A DNA stretch of 64,000 nucleotides. Origin: Pelotomaculum isophthalicicum JI. GTDB lineage: Bacteria; Bacillota; Desulfotomaculia; Desulfotomaculales; Pelotomaculaceae. The translations under genes were made by a program, and so were the position numbers. Below the pieces are notes generated by a model. That model did no database searches and was not told where the DNA came from. It saw only the letters and a list, made by a program, of their open reading frames with translations. The stretch spans positions 62,001 to 126,000 of the forward strand of contig NZ_JAKOAV010000006.1 in assembly GCF_029478095.1 (NCBI RefSeq), written 5' to 3'. Each line of letters opens with the position of its first letter. The stretch's first letter is position 1. Positions 40,037 through 50,813 of this stretch are shown here, piece after piece.

Positions 40037-41250
40037 TAAGCTTCACCTACAACTTCGAAATTTAGTTCCAGATTCTCATAACGGATTAACTCTTTAACGT
40101 TTCTTTTTTCTGGCGGGTAGTCAAATAATATCTCGGGGTCTCCAGGCCTAATTGGCTTCTTATTTAAATTCAATTTTGAATATTGTATAAGAGGCGCTCC
40201 AATCATTTCTTGGCGACCCTCTAAAATATGTAAAAACATATCGGCAAACGCTTTAGCTAGCCTTGGCGCAACAGCATTGCCTATCATCTCGTAGATTGCT
40301 TTCACACTGCTACCTCGGAATACAAATGTATCCGGAAAAGACTGTATTCTTGCAATCTCACGTGCCGATAGCACACGGTCTTCGATGGGATGCCAGACGC
40401 CGGCGTTTTCCGGCTTAAATGCTGCAGTAACTGTTCCAGCCACTTCGTTTCGCGCAAACCTTCTGTAAAAATTTGGCCAACGATATTTTCTCATGTTGTC
40501 CCTAATCCTTTTTAGCCGATCCGGCAACAAGTCGTATGGAATGTCCTTCCAAGATCCACCTTCTGGAACTAGGCTTCCAAGATACACCGCTTGGGGGTTT
40601 AGTTTTAAAAGATCATTTTGGTTTGGGGTTTCAGGTGAAACATTAAGGCAAGACCCCAGGGTCAAATCCGCTCCGATTACAGGCGAGGGGAAACGGAAAT
40701 CTCGTTCTTTGAAGTTTTTCGCTACAGCTACAATGATTATTCTTAGTCTGTTTTGCGGAACTCCGTAGCTTGCCGCGTTAACCAGTTTAAAATGCACCTC
40801 ATAACCGCTGTCAGTTAAACTGGAGCAGATATCCTCGATAAGTCTAACGCCGTTTTGATTTCGTATGGTTAACAATCCACGCACGTTTTCAAACATCACT
40901 ATCTTTGGTCGCAATACGTCAACGTACCGGAGGCATACTTCGAAGAGCCGCCCCCTAGAGTCGTTAACACCTAATCTCTTCCCAGCGTTCGAAAACGGCT
41001 GGCACGGGAATCCAGCTGTCAGCACGTCCAGGCCATCTATTTCTGGTATGTTAAACGTAAAAATGTCACCTTCGTTGATCTTTCCGATGTTTTGGCGATA
41101 AGTTAAGCAAGCATCCGGATTAATGTCGTTAGCCCATACGATGTCGAAGCCAGCTTGGACAAATCCGAGGTCAAGACCTCCACAACCACTGAACATACTA
41201 AGAACCGTTGGTTTCTTTTTTAATATCCGATTTGTTAAACACCGAACCAT
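40036..41250 (-). CDS. C5-cytosine-specific DNA methyltransferase
   Basis: From the ATG at 41250 the product is 404 residues. The ordered m5C motifs are present: I (FSGCGGLDLGF), IV (GFPCQPFSNAG with the catalytic Cys), VI (ENVRG), VIII (PQNRLRIIIVA), then a target-recognition region (about 210-310), IX and X (GNAVAPRLAKAFADM). It methylates cytosine at C5 to protect host DNA from the coupled AAA+/nuclease pair. AGGAGA precedes the ATG; the in-frame GTG upstream lies inside that site. The catalytic residues look intact. The recognition sequence is unknown. Confidence 0.93.
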   Translation of the reverse strand: MVRCLTNRILKKKPTVLSMFSGCGGLDLGFVQAGFDIVWANDINPDACLTYRQNIGKINEGDIFTFNIPEIDGLDVLTAGFPCQPFSNAGKRLGVNDSRGRLFEVCLRYVDVLRPKIVMFENVRGLLTIRNQNGVRLIEDICSSLTDSGYEVHFKLVNAASYGVPQNRLRIIIVAVAKNFKERDFRFPSPVIGADLTLGSCLNVSPETPNQNDLLKLNPQAVYLGSLVPEGGSWKDIPYDLLPDRLKRIRDNMRKYRWPNFYRRFARNEVAGTVTAAFKPENAGVWHPIEDRVLSAREIARIQSFPDTFVFRGSSVKAIYEMIGNAVAPRLAKAFADMFLHILEGRQEMIGAPLIQYSKLNLNKKPIRPGDPEILFDYPPEKRNVKELIRYENLELNFEVVGEA

Positions 41251-41331
41251 TTTTTTTAGTTCTCCTCTCACAAAATGAAATATATGTGCTACTATTTTGA
41301 TTAGGTACTGTTAGGTGGTGAGTAAGATAAG

Positions 41332-42000
41332 ATGCTAGATTTACCAAAAAAACGCGCGTTTCAGGTCAGACTTCGAAAATGGTGGCAAAAAAGCAAACGA
41401 GATTTCCCGTGGAGAAAAACGCTAAACTCTTATGAGGTCATTTTGTCGGAACTACTTCTGCAAAAGACTGCAGCTTACAAAGCAGTCCACGCATATCGCG
41501 TCATGATAGAAAAATAACCCACAGCACAGGCTTTAGCAGATGCTCAAACAGACGATATAGAAAAAATAATATATCCCTTGGGTTTGGTAAAAAGAGCTAA
41601 ACTTATTAAAGAATTCGCTAGAGTTTTAGTTGCAGAATATGGCGGTAAACCGCCGACTGACAAGAAGGCCATCCTAAATTTACCTGGAGTTGGCCCGTAC
41701 ACAGCCTCCGCCGTTCTATGTTTCGCGTACGGCAAGAGAGAAGCGATTTTAGACACTAATGTAGAAAGAATTTTGTCCAGATTCTTCGGAATATCTCATG
41801 GCCTTACAGGTACACGCAGATATTCCGTGCTTTGGGAAGCTTCGCGAAAACTTTTGCCAAAAAAGAATTTTCGCGAGTTTAACTGGGCTCTTTTAGACTT
41901 TGCCGCCCTCGTTTGTACTTTTAGTAAACCGAAATGCCTTCGTTGCCCGATGAAAAACCTTTGCGCATTCATTGAAATCAATAAAAGTCAGATTTCATAA
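41332..42000 (+). pseudogene. HhH-GPD DNA glycosylase (MutY/Mig-like), cut by an in-frame TAA
   Basis: One frame runs from ATG 41332 to the TAA at 41998-42000, broken only by TAA at 41515-41517 (context IEK*PTAQALA, where KYPT would be normal). The rest fits a base-excision glycosylase: FPWRKTLNSYEVILSELLLQ, helix-hairpin-helix LPGVGPYTASAV, catalytic-Asp segment ILDTNVERI, and the 4Fe-4S pattern C-x6-C-x2-C-x5-C near the end. The Tyr in GVGPYTA is as in Mig-type T:G mismatch glycosylases. These are often encoded beside m5C methyltransferases to repair deaminated 5mC. It is divergent from the methyltransferase. Confidence 0.8.
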
Positions 42001-42038
42001 AACGTGGAACAGTTTCTCCTCTTGATTTTATCAGCGGC

Positions 42039-43343
42039 TTAACGTATACTAGAAAGCTCTTGCTTAAGAGAAAGGATTCTGCCCAACAAAGATTTTTTTG
42101 GTTCATCTTCATCACCGAGAACTAGTTTTGAAAGATGGAAATAATCTTTTTTAGACATAGCTGAAATGTGAGCATTTTTATTTCTAAAGCTGCTGACTTT
42201 TATAATATTTTTGGGCAATTCACACATAAGGAATTCAACCATTTCGGGCGTTAGCCCGACAGCGTCAAAGTCATCGTTTACGCCATTGTGATCGCCAAAC
42301 AGTAATATATGTGCGATTTCGCCCAACATGACGCCTCCTAACTGTGGCGATCCCGACTTTTCTCGCCTATTTAAGTTAACTTTGCGTCCCTTTGCATTCG
42401 TGAATATGTTAACTTCCTCCGAGTGATGTCTTAAAGTGACCCACGGATCGTCGTTAACTATGTTTCGACTTCTTCGCAGGTGACAAATTATTGACGCGTT
42501 TAATTCTCTCTCTATAGCTTTCCAAACGCCACTTCCCGGAAGCGAATAGTCAAACTCCTTGATTAAATTTTTCGAAGCAAAGATCTCGACATTCTTCGAC
42601 GACACCAAAAATTTTTTTGTTTCTTCGTCCATCACATTTCCTAAGTCTTCTACTATGCTAGGCAAGATAATACCGTTATCAGGAAGTCTTTGAGTAGATT
42701 CGAATAGTGACTAGTTTTCATTGAGCAATTTCTCTTCAAATTCTTCTATAGCCCTTTCAAATTGCAGGTCTCCTAAATTTTCTAGGGCTTTAGACAATAA
42801 TTCTTCTCTCCAACGTTGAGTTTTTTCCGTTCCGCCGAAGAAAATTTTAATACTGTCATCGACAGCTTTCTGGTTTTCTTTCTTAACATACACGTCATGA
42901 AAAAAATTTATTTCAGTGATTGAGCGACTTAAACATATAACCTGAGCACGTGGCGTCAATCCCTTATTACGGCTAGAAAAAGTGTAGTTATTATAACCGG
43001 ATAAAGGAGTCCACGGCTGGGTAATCTTACCCCTAATATTTTTTAAATCATAATTTAGTTCGCTATCCAAGAGTTGACTGTTTGAGTTTTTAATACAGTT
43101 TAACGGAACGACGAGTACTTCATTTGGTTGGTCAGTTAAAAACAAACAAAGCCAAATATCTTCATTCTCTCTCAGATGAGTTGGTACAATGCTCGCAATA
43201 CTCTCTTCTCCTTCGATTCCTTTAATATCAGAAAGCGCACTTTTTAATTGAAAAAATTTTAACAGGAGATTAGCAATTTCACTTTTTTGCTTCTTGTAAA
43301 GTAGCACTCCTGCTATTGGCCATTTGTCTATTACGTTTGTCAC
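42039..43343 (-). pseudogene. Unrecognised island gene split by an in-frame TAG
   Basis: Two frames, 42711-43343 (GTG start with AGAGGTG upstream, about 210 residues) and 42039-42665, lie in the same phase. They are separated only by TAG at 42711-42713 and 15 open codons (SLFESTQRLPDNGII..). The second has no good ribosome-binding site, so one gene of about 434 codons is the simpler reading. Part 1 has no recognised domain. Part 2 ends with SSFRNKNAHISAMSKKDYFH, an R-x4-H motif as in HEPN domains, many of which are RNA-targeting defence or toxin proteins. Alternatively these are two coupled genes. The product's role in the island is unknown. Confidence 0.55.
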
Positions 43344-43584
43344 ACTTAAAAACACCTCTTTGGGTTGCCGTTAGGATGACGCCTAAAGCTTCTAAACTTT
43401 TTCCGGCATAAAGTCTTTTATATAATTATAGAACATATGTTCGTTTATGGGAAGGGGTTTTTATTATTAATTTTAGTTTTTATTTAATTACCGGTAAAAA
43501 GTAGAGCATTCCTTAGATCTATCCTACCGCAAGTAAAAAAATCCTCTCTGACTACTATTTATCTCATATCAATTAACGAGGCCT

Positions 43585-44202
43585 CTATAGGTCTAACGCC
43601 AAATGTACTATCTTACCCAGAAGGCGAACCCGTTCAATATTTAAAAACTCCTCTTCTCCGTTAAAAATAAAACACAAATGAAGTTCACCGTTTAATTCTG
43701 TCACTTCACCGACCCAAATCCAGTCGTCACAGAGCAAAAAAGCCGCTAAATCACCCTTACACACTTTACTCGTCTTATACACAAGAAGTCGAGTACCGCG
43801 TTTTATCCATCTGCAGCCCTCTACATTTGCTACCCATATGTATTGACCCTTGGACAAATTAGCTCCTGCAGCAACGACCGCTCCAAGTGATTCTAAAGTA
43901 TAACTAACATCATCAGAATTAATTCTATTTTGATACATTGGTATGTAAACAAATTCCCGTGGCCTGCCATAGACTCGACCCCATTTTATCAAATCGTCAA
44001 TTTCAATTAATGACTCGAGCAAATCCTCAATATTTATACCCAAAGACTCTGCGAGGGTACGAATTTTTTTTGCCCTAGGAACTCTGCTATCGTTTTCATA
44101 TCGACTTATTTCATATTTTGATACCCCTATTTTTATTCCGAGCTCCGTTTGAGTGAGCTTTTTTTCTTCGCGGGCTTTTCTAATTATTGTTCCTAACGTC
44201 AT
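43585..44202 (-). CDS. XRE-family regulator with degenerate S24-like C-terminus
   Basis: The 205-residue protein has an N-terminal HTH (about 4-60: TIIRKAREEKKLTQTELGIK, SKYEISRYENDSRVP). Its C-terminal domain resembles the LexA/CI S24 fold (YIWVANVEGCRW, then KGDLAAFLL). The catalytic Ser expected in the (E)GDSM position is replaced (GCRW), so self-cleavage is unlikely. It probably acts as the control protein of the island. A perfect palindrome lies 14 bases upstream of the start. Everything downstream on this strand up to the methyltransferase could be its target. Confidence 0.78.
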   Translation of the reverse strand: MTLGTIIRKAREEKKLTQTELGIKIGVSKYEISRYENDSRVPRAKKIRTLAESLGINIEDLLESLIEIDDLIKWGRVYGRPREFVYIPMYQNRINSDDVSYTLESLGAVVAAGANLSKGQYIWVANVEGCRWIKRGTRLLVYKTSKVCKGDLAAFLLCDDWIWVGEVTELNGELHLCFIFNGEEEFLNIERVRLLGKIVHLALDL

Positions 44203-44215
44203 TTAATTACCGCCC

Positions 44216-44251
44216 AAGTTGACAATTAGTCAAATAACTAATTGTCAACTT
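44216..44251 (-). promoter_or_regulatory. Perfect palindromic operator upstream of the XRE regulator
   Basis: Arms AAGTTGACAATTAGT and ACTAATTGTCAACTT (15 bases each, exact) flank CAAATA. On the minus strand a TATAAT lies just upstream (44253-44258), so a dimer bound here would block initiation. Autorepression is inferred. The spacer beyond (44259-44580) is very AT-rich and shows no gene. Confidence 0.75.
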
Positions 44252-44580
44252 TAATTATATAAAAAATCTTTGGTGATCTTAAATTTTTGTAATCATTAAG
44301 TCAACAATACATCTACAGAAATCTAATATTCTTCTATTAAATTTTAACATTACTACCACAACAAATCAATACTGTCAAGTATTAATAAGGTGGAATAATA
44401 CTTATACATGTTGTTTTTATTTAAATTTCAATATCTTAAAAAATAAAGCTTAATTTTTTATATAATTTTTGAATAAAAATCCCGCTTAAGTGGATTAAAA
44501 GATAACAAAGATATTATATCGATAATTCTTAATTTTTTCAGGTCTTTCTTAAAATTTTCATTCAACCTTATTTTAATTAA

Positions 44581-44640
44581 ATAAAACCCCTGCGTACATG
44601 CAGGGGTCTCACTTCTAAGAGATATTCACTTTTGGAACAA
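44581..44640 (-). terminator. Terminator of gyrB with repeated flank
   Basis: On the minus strand CCCCTGC and GCAGGGG arms enclose ATGTAC and are followed by TTTTATT. The bases between gyrB and the hairpin (AGATATTCACTTTT) recur at 34861-34915. Confidence 0.8.
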
Positions 44641-44644
44641 CACC

Positions 44645-46579
<1,935 letters not shown>

Positions 46580-46595
46580 CTAAAACCAAATAATA

Positions 46596-46624
46596 TTATA
46601 ACACGCGGGCGCTTAACCCTCAAG
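46596..46624 (-). promoter_or_regulatory. Sigma-A-type promoter of gyrB
   Basis: On the minus strand -35 TTGAGG (46619-46624) and -10 TATAAT (46596-46601) are separated by 17 bases. It lies about 40 bases upstream of the start codon. Confidence 0.75.
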
Positions 46625-46686
46625 TTGCATCCAAAAAGGACATATTTTGGGCGTATTTGAACCAATAGATTCATTCCTACAAATGA

Positions 46687-46935
46687 TCACTCATCAATAA
46701 TACTGTCTGACCTTTTCTTCAACGTTGTACATGAGATAGGTGAAAAATAAATTTTATCCGTGGTAATTATGTAGGATTTTTCTTTGTTATTTCCAGATAC
46801 ATGTTCTATGAAGCCTTCATCTTGAGCAATTTCAAGAAATTCTTTGGTGATTGCTGACGACTTCGTATTTATTTCCAAGATAGCAATAATATCTTTCTTT
46901 GGCACTACCACGTCAGCTCCAATATGTAAGAACAT
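46687..46935 (-). CDS. remB: Extracellular matrix regulator RemB (YaaB/DUF370)
   Basis: The 82-residue protein begins MFLHIGADVVVPKKDIIAIL, matching the DUF370 RemB pattern, and sits between recF and gyrB exactly as yaaB does in B. subtilis. RemA/RemB proteins influence biofilm matrix genes; RemA binds DNA as a ring. The C-terminus (IYFSPISCTTLKKRS) is typical. It starts 17 bases after the recF stop and is probably cotranscribed with it. Confidence 0.9.
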   Translation of the reverse strand: MFLHIGADVVVPKKDIIAILEINTKSSAITKEFLEIAQDEGFIEHVSGNNKEKSYIITTDKIYFSPISCTTLKKRSDSIIDE

Positions 46936-46952
46936 AATAAAGCCTCCTTTAT

Positions 46953-48056
46953 TTAATTAATTATTTTTCCCTCACGAACAATAAAAAGCTTTTTATTAAG
47001 ATTATGTCCCGTACCTATATCTTTAACTATATTAGACGTAATGAAAGTCTGTACGTTATCCTTAATTTTACAAAATAAAGCATTTTGTCTGGCATGATCC
47101 AGTTCAAACAACACATCATCAAGCAGCAAAATTGGATATTCGCCAATTTCATTATTCCACATTTGAATTTGCGCTAATTTTAAAACCAACACTATCGTGC
47201 GTTGCTGTCCCTGAGATCCGTATACCTTAGCTTCTTTCTTGTTAATTAAAAAAACAAGATCATCCCGGTGCGGCCCGATTAATGACTGCCCACGCGCGAT
47301 CTCCTCGTTTTTCACAGCTGACAGCTCAACATTAAAATGATTAATAATTTCTTGCTCGCTTGTTATGTTATCGATCCTTAAAGAAGAGAGGTACCGTATA
47401 CCAATCTCTTCCACTCCCCCTGTTAACTCCCGGTAAATATTTTTTATAACAGGGTTTACTTTTTTTAATAAGGCTATTCTTAGAAAAATTATTTTCGATC
47501 CGTATTGGCAAAATTGTTCGTTCCAGGTTTGCAGTGATTCACTATCGCATTTCTTGTCCCTGATCTCACGCAGCAAATTATTACGTTGGGTCAGAACCCG
47601 CTGGTAACGGATCAGGTAATGTCCATACTGGTGATTTAAAGGGCCAATTTCCAAATCTAAAAAACGTCGTCTTTCCTGCGGCGATCCTTTGACAATAACC
47701 AGGTCGTCCGGCGTAAACAATACTACGCCCGGCCATCCAAGAGGATAACCGCGGGCTAACGCGCCATTAACCTTTATTTTTTTCTGTCCGGGTGTCAGCA
47801 ATATTTTTAAATCCAATTCACGCCCGGCGGATTCAAATAAACAGCTTATTAATGAAAAATCACACTGCCAGTTAATTATCTCGCTTTCTTTTATTGTACG
47901 AAATGACTTGCCCGTACAAGCCAAATAAATCGATTCCAAAATATTTGTTTTTCCTTGCGCGTTGTCTCCGTTTAAAACATTTAGAGAAAAGCCGGGTTCT
48001 ATATTCCCGTGGAGGTAATTACGAAAATTTGTCAACTCCAATCGCTGAAGGCGCAA
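46953..48056 (-). CDS. recF: Recombination mediator ATPase RecF
   Basis: From the TTG at 48056 the product is 367 residues. LRLQRLELTNFRNYLHGNIE opens it, with Walker A NGDNAQGKTNILESIYLA, the ABC signature region VYGSQGQQRTIVLVLKLAQ and Walker B YPILLLDDVLFELD. RecF helps load RecA at gaps. GAGGAG lies ten bases before this TTG; another TTG 33 bases upstream is possible. No yaaA (S4 protein) is present between dnaN and recF, unlike B. subtilis. Confidence 0.94.
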   Translation of the reverse strand: MRLQRLELTNFRNYLHGNIEPGFSLNVLNGDNAQGKTNILESIYLACTGKSFRTIKESEIINWQCDFSLISCLFESAGRELDLKILLTPGQKKIKVNGALARGYPLGWPGVVLFTPDDLVIVKGSPQERRRFLDLEIGPLNHQYGHYLIRYQRVLTQRNNLLREIRDKKCDSESLQTWNEQFCQYGSKIIFLRIALLKKVNPVIKNIYRELTGGVEEIGIRYLSSLRIDNITSEQEIINHFNVELSAVKNEEIARGQSLIGPHRDDLVFLINKKEAKVYGSQGQQRTIVLVLKLAQIQMWNNEIGEYPILLLDDVLFELDHARQNALFCKIKDNVQTFITSNIVKDIGTGHNLNKKLFIVREGKIIN

Positions 48057-48154
48057 GAGTTTAACACTCCTCAGTTCACAGTTATTCAATAGATATAAGT
48101 CACCATTATCAGGTTATTTCAATATTACGGAATGCTTACCTTAGGGTCATTCTG

Positions 48155-49264
48155 TCATTCCTCTTTTATACGCACGGGCAGGAGTAAAGAAAAATATCCT
48201 TCATCACCAACCGGCCTAAATATTCCCGGACTGAGCGGACCGGCAAATTCAATGTCAATTTCTTCATTCCCGATCGCTTTTAATAATTCACTTAAATAAT
48301 AGGCGTTGAAAGCAACTTGCATTGGTTCACCTTCATAATAAGCTGGAATTTCTTCATAAACCCGCCCGGCTACTGCATTAGCTGAAATAACCAAAATATT
48401 ATCTTGTATATCAAGTTTGATCGCAGATGAGCCCTCTGTTGCCAGTAAAGCGGCTCTTTCCGTTGCTTCTGACAATTCCCTTGTTTTTAAACGAACCTTC
48501 GCCACCAACTCTTTTGGAATTACTTGGCGATAGTGAGGGAATTTTCCGTTAATTAAACGTGAAATAAAAGATAAGTTTTCACTGGAGAAAAGAACTTGAT
48601 TTTCTGTGATCTTAACTTGAACTGACTGCTCCGGTCTACCGATAATTCTACTTAACTCATTTAAAGTTTTACCTGGAACAATTACAGTTATATCAGAGCT
48701 ATTGTAGTTATCCAGATCGACCTTACGCCAAGCTAGGCGATGTGTATCAGTAGCCACCATCTGCATTTGTCCGTTTTTTACTTCAAGCATGACACCTGTG
48801 AATACCGGCCTGTTTTCATCTGTGCCAACAGCAAAAATAATTTGTCTTATAGCATCCCTGAAAATATTTTCCTTAATATCAAAATTATTATCACACGAAG
48901 GTAATGACACGTCAGGAAATTCCTCTACCGGAAAGCCGTTGATATTAGTTTCTGACTCGCCGTATTTAATGGTCATGCTTCCCGTTGCAGGATCTGAATT
49001 AAAAAGAATTGGGATATCTGGCAATCGCCTGATTAGCTCAGAGATGTATTTAGCTGGTAAGACCGCCGAACCTTGTTCAAAAACACTAGCTTTAACAGAA
49101 CATTTGATTCCCACTTCCAAGTCTGTGGCTGTCGTAATAAGCAGATCATCTTGTGTCTCAAATTTGATTCCTGAAAGGATTGGCAAGGGGCTTTTTAATG
49201 ACACGGCGCGTTGAGCTGTCTGGACAGCGAATAAAAGGTCTTCCTTGCTGCTGATTAAACGCAT
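48155..49264 (-). CDS. dnaN: DNA polymerase III beta sliding clamp
   Basis: From the ATG at 49264 the product is 369 residues, opening with MRLISSKEDLLFAVQTAQRA and containing three clamp domains (LPILSGIKFETQDDLLITTA, PEQSVQVKITENQVLFSSEN, VAFNAYYLSELLKAI). The C-terminal FRPVGDEGYFSLLLPVR is typical. AGGAGTGG precedes this ATG; the frame extends 99 bases further upstream, but that stretch is Asn/Tyr-rich and not clamp-like. The clamp tethers polymerase to DNA. Confidence 0.97.
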   Translation of the reverse strand: MRLISSKEDLLFAVQTAQRAVSLKSPLPILSGIKFETQDDLLITTATDLEVGIKCSVKASVFEQGSAVLPAKYISELIRRLPDIPILFNSDPATGSMTIKYGESETNINGFPVEEFPDVSLPSCDNNFDIKENIFRDAIRQIIFAVGTDENRPVFTGVMLEVKNGQMQMVATDTHRLAWRKVDLDNYNSSDITVIVPGKTLNELSRIIGRPEQSVQVKITENQVLFSSENLSFISRLINGKFPHYRQVIPKELVAKVRLKTRELSEATERAALLATEGSSAIKLDIQDNILVISANAVAGRVYEEIPAYYEGEPMQVAFNAYYLSELLKAIGNEEIDIEFAGPLSPGIFRPVGDEGYFSLLLPVRIKEE

Positions 49265-49472
49265 TTTTCCACTCCTGATTAATATTAATAATATAAAATT
49301 AACATTATTTATTTTTAAATAATAGTAGTAGGAGTTGTTATTATGTGGATATGTAGGTTCCATGAAGGCGCTTCTAGAAAAAAAGCTGTTTAAAAAAAAA
49401 GATAACTTTGAGAGAAAATTTATTACCGAAAAAATTTATCCACAGTATACAATAAAATAACAGATTTATTTA
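49265..49472. other. dnaA-dnaN intergenic origin segment with DnaA box
   Basis: This AT-rich 208-base spacer contains one exact DnaA box, TTATCCACA at 49436-49444, and one near-match, TGTGGATAT at 49344-49352. Poly-A/T tracts (49380-49405) could serve as unwinding sequence. It is the best candidate for part of oriC, although box density is low. Confidence 0.6.
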
Positions 49473-50813
49473 TCAACTGTTTTTTATTTGTTTAATTAAT
49501 TCAGTGATAATGTTCTGTAAAGTGTAATCCTCTTGTAACTTATTGCTTATTTTATTACATGCGTGCAGTACGGTAGTATGATCGCGGCCTCCAAAAAATT
49601 CGCCTATTTTAGGCAAGGACAAGTCGGTTAGTTCTTTAGTCAGATACATGGCTATTTGGCGGGGATAAGATATAGCGCTGGTTCTTCGCTTAGCCTTAAA
49701 ATCTTCCTGGCGAAGACTATAATATTTGGAAACAACTTGTTGAATTAATTCCACTGTTATTTCAGTGGGTTTTTCGGGAGGCAGTATATCTTTGAGCACT
49801 TTTGCCGCCAGTTCCGGGCTTATTTCTTCGTTATATAAAGAAGCGTAAGCGACTACTCTGATTAACGCTCCCTCAAGGACACGAATATTGGATTGAATCT
49901 TGTCCGCTATATAAGAAATAGTGTCGTCTGGTACATGCAGGTTTTCTAATTGACCTTTTTTTCTTAAAATGGCAATACGGGTCTCCAGATCGGGGGCTTG
50001 AATATCAGTTATTAAACCCCATTCGAAGCGGGAGCGGAGACGATCTTCCAGGGTTGGTATTTCTTTCGGCGGGCGGTCACTAGATATGATAATTTGTCTG
50101 TTGTCTTCATAGAGAGAGTTGAATGTGTGGAAAAATTCTTCTTGCGTGCTTTCTTTTCCAGCTAAAAATTGTATATCGTCAACAAGCAGGATATCCATAC
50201 TGCGGTATTTATTTCTAAAATCGTTTGTGTTATAATCTCTAATGGAATTAATTAATTCATTTGTAAATTTTTCGGATGTTACATAAGAAACTTTCATTCT
50301 ATTATGATTTTCTAGAATAAACCAGCCGATAGCCTGCATTAAATGAGTTTTGCCAAGTCCGGCGCCACCATATATGAATAAAGGGTTATAGGCTTTTGAA
50401 GGCGATTCAGCCACTGCGAGACAAGCGGCATGAGCAAAACGGTTGCCGTTGCCAATGACAAAATTTTTAAAACTATACTTTGGGTTAAAATGTGTTGAAG
50501 ATAATTCATCAATATTTTTATCGTTTTGTTTTTTATTGGAGGAATTTATGTCGAAAATTTCACTGGATATAAGAAACTTCACATCAATATCTTTATTTAA
50601 GATACTTTGAAAAACTTCTTTAATCAAAGGAGCATACCGGTCTTTGAGCCAATCGCGTGTAAAATAACTGGGGGCTTCAATAATAATTGTATTTTCATGG
50701 CATCCAAGCGGTTTAAGTGATTTAAGCAAAGTCTCAAAGGAATACTTGTTTATTTTTTTTTGCAGTATTTTTAGTGATTGATCCCAAAGATCTTGGACTT
50801 CACTTTTAATCAT
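49473..50813 (-). CDS. dnaA: Replication initiator DnaA
   Basis: The 446-residue protein has the standard four domains. These are an N-terminal interaction domain (about 1-80), a short linker (IFDINSSNKKQNDKNIDELS), AAA+ (Walker A IYGGAGLGKTHLMQAIG, Walker B ILLVDDIQFLAGKES), and the DNA-binding domain with the signature FFGGRDHTTVLHACNKI. DnaA-ATP binds boxes to open oriC. AGGAG lies seven bases before the ATG. Gene polarity diverges here: dnaA and leftward genes are minus, rpmH and rightward genes plus. Confidence 0.98.
   Translation of the reverse strand: MIKSEVQDLWDQSLKILQKKINKYSFETLLKSLKPLGCHENTIIIEAPSYFTRDWLKDRYAPLIKEVFQSILNKDIDVKFLISSEIFDINSSNKKQNDKNIDELSSTHFNPKYSFKNFVIGNGNRFAHAACLAVAESPSKAYNPLFIYGGAGLGKTHLMQAIGWFILENHNRMKVSYVTSEKFTNELINSIRDYNTNDFRNKYRSMDILLVDDIQFLAGKESTQEEFFHTFNSLYEDNRQIIISSDRPPKEIPTLEDRLRSRFEWGLITDIQAPDLETRIAILRKKGQLENLHVPDDTISYIADKIQSNIRVLEGALIRVVAYASLYNEEISPELAAKVLKDILPPEKPTEITVELIQQVVSKYYSLRQEDFKAKRRTSAISYPRQIAMYLTKELTDLSLPKIGEFFGGRDHTTVLHACNKISNKLQEDYTLQNIITELIKQIKNS

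Noticed and set aside
42711-42713. TAG as pyrrolysine
   Set aside because: Some Peptococcaceae have Pyl, but no pyl gene is in the window and the neighbouring glycosylase has a TAA, so simple nonsense decay is preferred.
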